From the NCBI GenBank assembly GCA_946894095.1, contig OX335651.1, positions 15,894,501 through 15,958,500 of the forward strand: 64,000 nt of DNA. Reading direction: 5' to 3'. The notes beneath the pieces were generated by a model. The model was not told where the DNA came from. It saw only the letters and a list, made by a program, of their open reading frames with translations, and did no database searches. Of this stretch, positions 22,701 to 34,700 are shown one piece after another (positions within the stretch are counted from its first letter, which is position 1; each line of letters opens with the position of its first letter). The position numbers and the translations under genes were made by a program. The stretch comes from Incurvaria masculella (lineage: Eukaryota > Arthropoda > Insecta > Lepidoptera > Incurvariidae).

Positions 22701-25700
22701 ATAATCGAAGAGCACATACGAAGAGATGCACGCCTGTTGATGAAGTGACAGAACTGTGATGATCCCGCATGTCGCTCTATCATATTAGTCTACCCGTCCG
22801 GGAAATACATGTATATATATAATCTCCATTACGCAGATCTGTGGCCTATAGAAGGAACTGACTTGTCGGATGAGGAGATGATCTTGCTCTTCAGGCCGCT
22901 GAACAGGCCACCGACTCCCGCCGGCGGCGTTGGACTCTTCTTGGTGGGCATCGGGGGCTTCTTGCCCTGCAACCAGACACGTGGCATCTTCGTGATTGCG
23001 CTCAACTCCCGACCAGTAATTATAACAATTAAAGTGGCCCTTCCCGACGGGACTAACTCATTTGCGGGCACGGTACAAAACCGTGCTATTGCGCTCTGAG
23101 ACCTTCTCTGTTTCAAAGTAAAGACAGGCTCCGTGATGAGGAGGATACAACATGTCCACAAAGCAGACAATGCGCATAGTGTTTGTAAGATTTACAAAAA
23201 AATTAATTACAAAACGACTTACACCTAAAAGTAAACCACGGCCACTGTAGTAAAAAATCTAACAAAAACCAAATTGATTATAAATCTTCATGAAACAAGC
23301 CATATCTGAGGAATAATCTTTTTAAGATGTTTTTATTTTATCAATGAGTAATCTACGTCCAAAGTTATTGCATAAAATGCGCGAAAAATTTGTACATTCG
23401 TACCTTTTTTTTCCTAGGTGTTTATTTGGGGCTTAAGCCGTCACCCGCTAATGCCAGTGCATAGTGACTTTAAGAATATAGTTTTCTTCAAGCTATCAGT
23501 TAGTCCTTAGAGCCAAAGAGAGCTTGAAAAAATATATAATTTCTCTAAACTTGCTTGACCCGGGGGGCCTTCCTAATGCTTCGTGTATCTTAAAAAACAA
23601 AATCATTTGATCTGTGCTAATGTTTATTTTATTAATATTCATAAGTTACAATTATTCTAAACAATACACAAAACTACTTTAATTGATTCAAGTCATATCT
23701 CCCCCTCATTGATATAATTAGCATGAAAGCAGAGCGGACTTTTAATGATTGATGAATTTTATGATGAAATATTAATAATAAAATAGTTTAGTATAATTCT
23801 ATTAAATTAATTAATAAAAATATCCATTTAAATTTAGGAAGCCTATAGCAGTGTTTTATAAACTTTTTGTAGTTATTGCAACATGTTTGCCCCTTGCAAA
23901 ATGATTGTAATATGACCGACTTCTTCCAAAAGTAAACAAACAAATATGAAACAAGACGCAAGAACGCAAGAAAAGCAAAGATACTGTTACACGGGTAGGG
24001 TGCAGATTAGAGAAGAAAACACCAATACTCAACACTCTTCCTTTATTTCAAATAATTCACAAGCAAACTCACAAATACAATTTCACACTAGGTTAATTCA
24101 AACACTAATTTACAAACTATATCACTCACTTCACTGATTCACTTCAGAGCTAGTTCACTGCACTTCTATATCGCTTGTTGTCGCTCACTTCGCTTCCAAA
24201 AATAGACTGCCGCCCTCAGCGCCTTGGGCGCCTTTTATATCGGTGGAGCTTCTTTCCAGAACACTCCACCGATTTCTAGGCGCCCATGTAGGGCAGCAGT
24301 CGAGAACAATCTCCCTCGAGACATTACTAGAATGTCCGAGATTTGTTTCTGAAGTCAGCTGGACGAGGCGTCACTTTATATGGGACGACAGTGATGCCAT
24401 CTACTGAAATTCGAAGGAACCATTTGGCGCACTTTGGTAGTGTATCAGCGCTATGTCTTCGCAGCGGGGCGCGCTCGTAACACTGCCTCCTCCTTAGTTA
24501 TGCTCGTCTCGAGCATAATTGTCTCCGTGGTATCGGGCCAGACGATCTACGTGCACAATCTTTTCCCGACATCTATCATTCCGGCGGATACGATATGTCA
24601 CGTCATTGATTTTAGTCACCACTCTATATGGGCCTTCCCATTTTGGTTGCAGTTTGGGACTTTTTCCTTTTTTTCGTAATGGATTATGTAGCCAAACTAA
24701 AGATCCTTCTTGAAATACATTTCCATTAGCTTTGCGGTCGTAACGTGTTTTCATCCGCTCGCTTGCTCGTAGACCAGCCTCTCTGACACGTTTATAAACA
24801 GTGTCCATTTTTCCTCGCAGATCTGACACATACTCTGTTACACAATGGGATGCCTCTGGTGGAATTCCTGTCAGAAGGTCAGCTGGTAGTCTGAGTTCGT
24901 GTCCAAAATTTATGTAGGCTGGAGTTTCATCTATGCTTTCATGCACAGCGGTTCGGTATGACAGCAGAAACAGCGGAATATACTGGTCCCAATCCTTTTG
25001 ATGGTCTTCTACCAATTTGGCCAAGTGTCTTTCCAATGTCTGATTAAATCGTTCCACCATGCCATCTGACTGTGGGTGGTATGGGGTTGTCCTGGTCTTA
25101 TGGATTCCCATTATTCGACATGTCTCCTGAAACACTCGGGATTCGAAGTTTCTGCCTTGATCAGTGTGTATCTCGAGAGGTACTCCATAGCGACAGAAAA
25201 CTTCGTGGACCAATTTCTGTGCTACCGTGATCGCCTCTTGGTTTGGTATGGCAAATACCTCAGGCCACTTAGTGAAATAATCCATTACAACCATAAAGTA
25301 ACGGTTGCCGTCATTTGTCGGAGGAAAAGGGCCAGCCACATCAAGAGCAATTCTCTCCCACGGAGCTCCAACATTGTACAATTTTAAAGTTCCCTTGCTC
25401 CGTGTATGAGGCCCTTTAACAGCGCTACAGATCGTGCATTTACGGCACCAATCTTCTACATCATCGCGACAATTTATCCAGTAGAACCGTTGTCGTATCT
25501 TCAGGAGAGTTCTCTTTATTCCCAAATGTCCACCTGAAGTTCCATCGTGCAGGCATTGAAGAACTTCTTTAATCTTAGATCTGGGGATGACTAATTGCAG
25601 AGAAGTATCCTTTCCGTTAGGTGTTTCCCATTTTCTGTACAATATTCCGTCATGAAGTACCAGGCTCGACCACTGCGCCCAGTAACTTTTAGTCGCTGTG

Positions 25701-28700
25701 CTCATTGCAGAAATATCTCTCCATTCTGGCTTTGTCTCTCCTGCTCTCTTCCAGTGAATAATGGGCATCAGATCATCGTCCCCCTCCTGGGCTAGCTTCA
25801 TGTTTTCATTGCTCCATTCTTCGCTGATGTTATCCGTTCGGATGACCTTTAAATGAACGGTCTCCTTTATCTCCTCCCTGATGCAGTGCTTACACTCTTC
25901 TGGGCAGGGTCGACGAGACAAAGCGTCAGCATTTCCATGGGTTTTACCACTCCGATGCTCTGTATCGAACTGATACTCTTGGAGCTGTTCCAGCCACTGA
26001 AGCAGCCATTTCAAAGCAGCGTGGTCAGTCCTCAAGCGGAATCTTCGGCCGAGAAGATACTTGTTGAAATGCTGCAAAGTCTTCACTACTGCTAGAAGCT
26101 CTCGTCTTGTCACACAATAGTTCCGTTCTGGTTTTGAAAGGGATTTGCTGAAATAACCAATAACGATCTCCTTGTCCCCATGACGTTGTGAGAGTACACC
26201 GCCGATTCCGGTATTACTTGCGTCTGTGTCGACTATGAACTCTTTATCGGCTTCGGGGTAGCCCAAGATTGGAGTGTTACAGAGATGTTGCTTAAGTTCT
26301 TGAAACGAATTTGCGCAGTCCTCGTCCCAATTGAATTGACGCTTATCTTCTGTAAGTCGATGCAGAGGCTTAGCAATCTCGGAGAAGTTTCGGACAAAAC
26401 GGCGGTAATATGAGCACAGTCCTAAAAAGGCACGAACTTCAGTCTTATCCTTTGGAATTGGCCACTCCTGTACGGCTTCGATCTTCTTTGGGTCAGTTTG
26501 GATGCCATTTTCGGAGATAACGTGACCCAAATAGCTAACCTGACGCTTGAAGAAAGAACACTTCTTGCCACTTAGTTTAAGGTTAGCTTGGCGAATCTTG
26601 CTCAAAACATTCTCCAAATTCTTGATGTGCTCGTCAAATGTCCGCCCTAATATGATTATATCGTCCAAGTACACCAGACAAGCTTCCCCGATCAGCCCAA
26701 AAAGTACTCGTTCCATAAGCCTCTCGAAGGTTGCGGGAGCATTACAAAGTCCAAACGGCATCACTTTGAATTGCCACAGCCCATGCCCTGTCGTAAACGC
26801 TGTCTTCTCTTTGTCTTTGTTGTCGATTTCCACCTGCCAGTAGCCGCTCTTCAGGTCCAGGGTTGTGAACCACTTCATGCCACTCAATGTATCCAGCGTG
26901 TCATCGATTCTAGGAATTGGATAGCTGTCCTTTTTCGTTACATCATTTAAACGTCGATAGTCCACACAAAATCTGTTGCTGCCATCTTTCTTCTTTACCA
27001 GAACTACGGGTGAACACCATGGACTTGATGAAGTCTCTATAACATTATTTTTCTGCATGTCCGCTATCATTCTCTGAACTTCTTCTTCTTTAGCTACGGG
27101 AACGCGGCGTGGCCTCTGACGTATTGGAAGAGCATCTCCTGTGTCGATGCGGTGCTTAACCATGCTTGTTCTCCCAATGTCTCCGTCGTGCGAAGAGAAG
27201 ATGTCTGAATATCGCATAAGTAGATTTGTTGCTTTCTTGAAATCATCAACAGTCAGGTCCCGTCTGCTTTCTTCCAAAAGAGTGGACACTTTAGATCTCC
27301 CTGTGTCCAATTTATCTGAGGAAATTTCATCACATTTGCGTAGCCAGGAAACTTCTTCTTTGCCACATATGAGCACGCCATTTGCCACATCTACTTTACA
27401 GTTGTTAGTTCTCATAAAGTCTAAACCTAGAATGCAATCATCGATTATATCTGCTAAAACGGCGGTATGACGATAAGTCTTACATCCAATTTTAATTGTT
27501 ACTTCTATCTCTCCATAAACGGGTATGTGCTGGCCGGTAGCTGTCTGAAGCCTGCAACCATTGAAATACTGGTGACGATTCCATATTACGCGGCCGAAGG
27601 TTTTTGACTTAACGATTGTACGGGATGCTCCGGTATCCAAGGTCAAGTTGCATTGTATCCCGTTCACTTGCCCTTCAACGAGCAGGCTGTTTCCAGTACA
27701 TGCCTGCGAAATTGTGACTTTCGGGGCTTCTATTCTACCAGCCAGCACCCGCCCCCCGGTTCTGGCCTTTACTCGTTTCCCTGCTGTGCATCTTCATTTG
27801 CAGCATCAGGCCTTTCGGTTTGGTTTTTGGGGCAGTTGGTTCGAAGGTGCCCCAGTTCATTGCACTTGTAGCACCGGGGAGTAAATTTACGTCTTGCAGG
27901 TGATCTGGTTTCCGACGTCACCACTTTTCTTATTCGATGCGCTCGGGGATCTGATCGAACCGCTTCGACCTCCAACGCGTGGGCAAGAGCGTCCTTCAAC
28001 GTTGCGTGGTGACTTAATCGTACAGCAGCTCGTACTTCGATGTCCCTGATGCCATCCACGAAAGCCTGCACCAAGTAATCTTCCAACGAAGAATTCGATG
28101 ATGATTGATGGGCCTTTCGGACAAGTTTTTCGATTTCCAGTGCCCACTGTTGAAGTCCTTCACTTGCTCGTTGTACTCGATCACGAAGTTGAGCTCGGTA
28201 GACGTGTTCCAAATGCTTGTCGCCAAACCTTGACTCCAGTGCTTCTAAAAGTCCGTCATAGGTGATTTGGGGACCTAAAGCCTCGAGAACATGGAGTGCC
28301 TTGTCCCGAAGTCCTAAGGTCAAAGCAGTTCGTGCTTGGTTCTCATTCCATCCATTTGCAATAACCACTGATTCAAACTGAAGTTTGTAAGCGGCCCAGG
28401 ACGTCAAACCATCGAAAGGAGGAACCTTAAATCTTGCTCCTGCTGTTGCAGATGAAGATACAGTTACTCCACAGGTCTTGATTTTCTCCATTTCTTCGGA
28501 TATCTTTGACTCAAGCCCGTTCAGTCGCTCTTCATGGCGCCCGAGAGTTTGGTCTTGCTCTTCGATCTTAGAGTTGACCTCATCAAGCTTCTCCTTTATT
28601 TTGGCATTGGATTCCCTAACGGCCCACATCAGTTCTTGCTGCTGCTCCTCCTGACGGCGAGCATGTTCCTGCGCCTGCTCCTCTTGACGGCGGGCCTGTT

Positions 28701-31700
28701 CTTCCTGACGGCGGGCCTGTTCTTGCAACTGCTCCTCTTGACGGCGGGCCTGTTCTTGCATGAAGGTCATCAATGCGTTCAAGTCCAAGGCAGGAGTTTG
28801 CGTCATTAATTGATGGCTCTCGAATTCTTGAGTTCCTGAGGCTGCTGCATCCTCGGCCGGTGTTGTGTCGGCTGCCGTCTGGCTCCTGGTCCTCACGCCT
28901 TCCTGGTCCTCTCTCGGTGTAATCGGCATCTCTAATCCCCGCTTCTGACACCAATTGTTACACGGGTAGGGTGCAGATTAGAGAAGAAAACACCAATACT
29001 CAACACTCTTCCTTTATTTCAAATAATTCACAAGCAAACTCACAAATACAATTTCACACTAATTTACAAACTATATCACTCACTTCACTGATTCACTTCA
29101 GAGCTAGTTCACTGCACTTCTATATCGCTTGTTGTCGCTCACTTCGCTTCCAAAAATAGACTGCCGCCCTCAGCGCCTTGGGCGCCTTTTATATCGGTGG
29201 AGCTTCTTTCCAGAACACTCCACCGATTTCTAGGCGCCCATGTAGGGCAGCAGTCGAGAACAATCTCCCTCGAGACATTACTAGAATGTCCGAGATTTGT
29301 TTCTGAAGTCAGCTGGACGAGGCGTCACTTTATATGGGACGACAGTGATGCGATAGCCTGCGCAATGCAATAAGACAAGTAGCGCCATCTACTGAAATTC
29401 GAAGGAACCATTTGGCGCACTTTGGTAGTGTATCAGCGCTATGTCTTCGCAGCGGGGCGCGCTCGTAACAATACCTACATTTTTAGATCGATCACGTGCA
29501 TTATTGATGATCATCATATTAAAAGTGGTCCATGAACACCAAGTTAAGAAGCCCCGGCCTTATCCTACAGACAATAGTGAACATTGAGGGACTTTTGTAG
29601 AAACAAGGTTAATCGCACATCGCCTTATCTCGCCCGCCGCATCCTGTTACTTGTCCACAAATTCGCTTAACTACAGTTATGGAGGAAACGATAAGCGATT
29701 GAAGTACAACAATAGTGGGATTATTCATATGAACCCCGGAATTTACTAGGCATATTCTCTTTAGCGCGTTCGTGTAAATTAAAACCTCTGGCACCAAAAG
29801 CGTTTACTACAAATTTCCTTTTTCCTAAAACAGGATATGACGAAAGAAGAAGAACCAGCAATCTTATATTAAAGCTTAAATTAAGCTGGCAATAAATGGA
29901 GCCAGCACACCACAGTTCAGCGTAAAATTCACTAAATTAGTCATAGTTATTCTGTGTTACTCAAGCTCAAATGACAGTTGGTTGGTCACGTCAGCCGAAG
30001 AGACGACGACCGCTGGAGTAACAGTGTCCTACGCTGGTGGCCGTAGACAGGAAAGCGGAGTGTGGGAAAACCGCCCGCCAGGTGGGACGACGACATCAAG
30101 TGCGTCGGCGGAAAACAGTGGTTCCGTACCGCTGAAGGCCGGGAGGACTGGAGGAAAATTGGAGAGGGGTATGCCCAGCAGTGGACGCGAGCACGCTCAC
30201 TGATTGACTGACTTTGTGTTTATAATATGATGCCTGGGACTCTCTCTTCTTCCTTGTCTTTTCTGTGATATTAACGAAAAATTAATGACATACTGTCCCG
30301 TCTGGCGTGTCCAGTGCGTCGGTTCGGTCGATCGAGTTGCGTCCGCTCTCCACCACCACAGTGCGCTCCTGCTCGCTGCGGCTTCCGTGAGTCTCCTTGT
30401 GTGTTGTCTCCTTGTGGGAAACGGTCTCCTTGTGTAAGCTGCGGGAAGAAGGGAATTAGTTCACTCCGAATCGGGATACCGATACTGAATTGGTGGTTTG
30501 TTTGTATTTACGAGTATCTGGTTCGAAGGAGCAAATCCTGTATAAACAAAAAGAGGCAAACCAGTAGTGGCTCGTCAGCCTCGGTAGCCCAGTGGTGTGA
30601 CGCCTTGAGATTCGATAAGCTTGGTGAACACCTCTGAGACCGGTTAGGTTCTGGATGCGTGACCATTTTCAACCGTGGAGGCTGGCCGTGGTTCAGATCC
30701 CACGTAAAACTGTGGTCTCCTTTCTTACTTACTAGGTGGTAGGGTTCATTCCGGCCGGGTAGGTACCATCGCATTGAATGAACGATGGTCGAATCGGGAA
30801 TGAAAATTGTCCGTGATTTCCATACAGTTCAATGTAGATGAGCAATATAAGGAAGATCCCGGCATGGCCCCTACTTCCCATGTGGTGTGTTAGGCTAATA
30901 TCTGACGGTCAGTGTAGTATTAGCCATCCATGTCCATTTACATTTAAAAAAAACCGGCCTAGTGCGAGTCCGGACTCGCAAACGAAGGGTTCCGTACCAT
31001 CATAAAATATTTAATACAAAAAAATCACGTTTTTTGTAATGGGGCCCCCCTTTAATTTTAATTATTTTTTTAATTTATAATTTAAATTTCAGCTGTCTAT
31101 CTGTTACGGTTACTGAGATACAGCCCTGTGACAGACGGACGGACGGACGGACGGATAGCGGAGGCTTAGTAATAGGGTTCCGTTGGTACCCTTTGGGTAC
31201 GGAACCCTAAAAAGTGGCTTTCAGAAGGATACACTTTTTTTAAACCTGGAGCCACTAACTTCCCGAATATCCGTTCACAATATGGCGTATGACGGCCGAT
31301 GTCGGCCAGAAGGACCGAGGAAAATAACTGTGGTAAGCCAATCTTAGACAATAATGAAAGACTTGCTTGTTATCAAACTGCACGAAAACAAATGATGACA
31401 AAAGATGATCAATGAAATCACTATGAATCGTGATGACCTCACACATGGCGTAAGTTTATATGCGCAGGATATGAATGATTTTGACCTAACGAAGCCAATA
31501 CCCATTTTAATCTATCGGTAATGATTTTACTGGTCAGACACAATTGAACTATGCCAAGGTCATTCAGATTGTTAATAAATACATTCATACAGTCACGTCT
31601 CTTCCCCACAGAGCTGAGCAGAGTGATGAGATGGTCGAAGCGGCAATGAAAATTGTCCGTGTTTTCCATCCAGTTCAATGTAGCCGTGCAATATAAGGAA

Positions 31701-34700
31701 GGTCCTGGCATGGCACCTAGTTCCCATGTGGTGTGTTAGGCTAATACCATAACAGAAGGTGTAGTATTAGCCATCCATATCCAGTCATATAAAAAAATAT
31801 ATATATAACCGACACATACATATAACTATCATGGTATACTTCTTTCGCTTTCTCTACAGACACATCTCTTCGTACATGCACTACGATAATGGGTGCCATA
31901 TAACAATACGAAATTTTCGCCAATCTGGGGCTGACCCGGCGTAAGATTGATCGAATTCCCACATATTTTATGTGGTAATTCGATCAATTTTGCACCAATC
32001 AGAAGCAGACGCCAAATATTCTAACTAGTAAGAGGACCCACACATCACAAAGTGCAGTTACCTTGTTTTGGACGTCGACAGCTCCTTGACAGAAGCAGTT
32101 TTCTCAGAGTACTTATTCAGTACAGGGTAGATGTTTTTGGCGGGCGGCCGGTCTGGTTTCTTCTCTTCCACTTCTGTGGCTGCTGTCAATGAAAAGAAAA
32201 AAAAAACGTGAACTTCATCTCAAAACCAGTCACAACCAATATTTGTTTATTCCACCTTGTTTCCTAGGAGGTATGTATTTTAGTTTTGAGCGAACAGTTA
32301 AAATGATAAGCTGAGATAAGATACACAAGTGTAGTAATTTTGTCAGTATGGATGCATGTGCTAAGAACATCGAGCATGGAAGGACGAGAGTGGCAACCGA
32401 AACTCATCCGTATAGGGACATTTTTTTGTGATAAAACATACACTGACAGTAGCGCTGGCCAGTCAGTTCGCTTATGAATTCGCTAAGTACTGGTGTTCTC
32501 GAATTTCAACGACACGTAATTTTCACACGTGTTTTTCTGTGTCCTCATCTGTCATCTGTAAGAACTGCACTGGACGCTGTTTAGTGCAACAAATGTTTTG
32601 TTGCGCGTCCGGAATCGTAAGCGAGCTGAATGGCTAGCGCTACCATCAGTGTAATATCACTAAAACGGGGCTACGCTACCACTATGAAAATGAGTTTCGG
32701 CCGCCACTCCTGTCCTTCCATACTCAATGGCTGAGAATGTTAAAATACGTTTTATTTATTGTTTAAAGCAATACAGGTATTATATGTCCAAGTAATTTGA
32801 CAAGTTACTTAATTTATAAGTAAAGGAATATATTTATTTATTTTTGGCTAAATGAAAAAACATTATATTTTATGTTAAGGGTGGCATATGGCGTACGCCA
32901 GGACCTCATAAGGTGCCCGACGACGCCCATGATCTTTTGAACTTTTAAGGAGGCTGCAAAAACTATGACGACAGGCCAGGTGCTTCTTCACACCATGTTT
33001 GAAGGACCCCAGGTCGTGCTGTGTGGGGGAAATACCTCAGCACGGAGTGAATTCCATACTTTACTGACCCTCGACTTACTCGACCCTATCCATCCTAAGA
33101 ATACCTCCAATAATCGCGCCTTTATAACCCTACTTATAAACTTGAAATGTTCCTTAAAATGTACATTAATTTTGGAAATGATATACATTTTCCTAAATAA
33201 AAACAACACATTAAACATTAATAAAACATACACAAACCCATTTCACTGAACTTCGCACAAGTCAAAGTCGTCAAGCTCACAGGTGCAAAGCGATATTAAA
33301 CTTCACAAACGCGTGAGGAGCTACTCAAAAGCAGCTCGTCTCTATTAGCAACATTACGGAACTAGGCACAGCACGCACACAGAACAACAGTCAAGTACAC
33401 TGCGCCGCCCCACTCACCGTCCGTTCAGGCCGCGGGGACAATGTACTTTGGTTGCGTCAATCCGATCGAGTTGAAGTTTCATAGATAAAAAACTCGTTAC
33501 ATATTGCACACCGAGATAAAAGATAGTGATAACATTAACTTTAATAATTGAAAAATTAAAATCTATCATATGGTCAAATTAGGAATGAACGAAAACCCTC
33601 AAAGACCTTGCTGTTTGCCAAATTTCATGATTCTAAGTAAACGGGAAGTATTATACTTTATGAAATATAATAGCTGCCGGTTTGGGTTTTTGCTGCATAT
33701 TTTGATCGAGTCAACTTGGAAGCTTGAATATTTTACAGCTCTAAGGGACAATAGACCTAAGAAAGTGATATTAATTTCTACATAACAGACTGTCTGTCTG
33801 GACAGAAAGACAGACGGACAATGAAGTGATCTTACGAGGATTCCCTTTTTCCCTTTTGAGGAACGGAAAATGCAAAATACAAATCATATTCTTGTGATAG
33901 AGACCTAATTAAGCCCCCATCGCATAGTCTTTCTTAAATAACAACCATTTTTAATGTGCTTAAAATGATCGTAAAATTAAATTCGCTAAAAGACTGACAG
34001 TGAATGGCACTCTAAATGCAGAGATGAAGTGATGTTGCGTAAAATCAACTAACACCTACACAACAGTAACCTTCACATGAGAAATGTCAATAGTGGACAT
34101 TTGAATATTCTGCCAGATATGTGTAGGCGCTGTTTATAAACACAGCATCTACTGCCCACTGCACACAGTAAATGTACTAATCACCGCGGAAAGAAAAATC
34201 AACTCATTTTAACAAGCGGGATTCACATTATAATAATGTAATCTGTGCACTTCATCCTGCCCCAAATTTTTAGTAAACTACTGTTAAAATTTACTTGATA
34301 TTTGGTACCTAATATGAAACTATAAAGAGCTGTCTGCAAGATTTGTTCTTTTTTCGAAAAAAATATCTTGGGACGAACCACAGAGAAAGGAAAATGTGTA
34401 TGGAGATTTTATTTAGATTCGTATTTGAATATAAAAAAAAGCATGCATAAAATATTTTGCATCCAAACATGCATTGCATATAAATAAATTGCACAATATA
34501 AATACAACCAATGCATTGTTTTATTTTATTGCAGATCTTTCTGCCATTATTTAATTAAACAATATTATTTATTCAAGACATATGCAAACACACATTTCGT
34601 GAGATCATAGCAAGTCCAGTCTTCGATCACATCTCTCCTCTAAACTAAGCAGCCAACGGCGAACACATTCAAAGCGGTCAAGTTGTCGGAACCAAAATTT

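Larger units (their letters stand above)
23985..29470 (-). mobile_element. Complete Ty3/gypsy LTR retrotransposon
   Basis: Two LTRs (23985-24482 and 28956-29470) begin TGTTAC and end GTAACA and are flanked by a 4-bp target duplication, atac (23981-23984 and 29471-29474). On the minus strand the order is 5' LTR, primer-binding site, gag, pol, polypurine tract, 3' LTR; there is no env. It sits in cindr intron 7 in sense orientation. LTR near-identity, apart from two indels, indicates recent insertion. Confidence 0.97.

Noticed and set aside
28534..28809. Leucine-rich plus-strand ORF
   Set aside because: Antisense of the ARRQEEQ repeats in gag.
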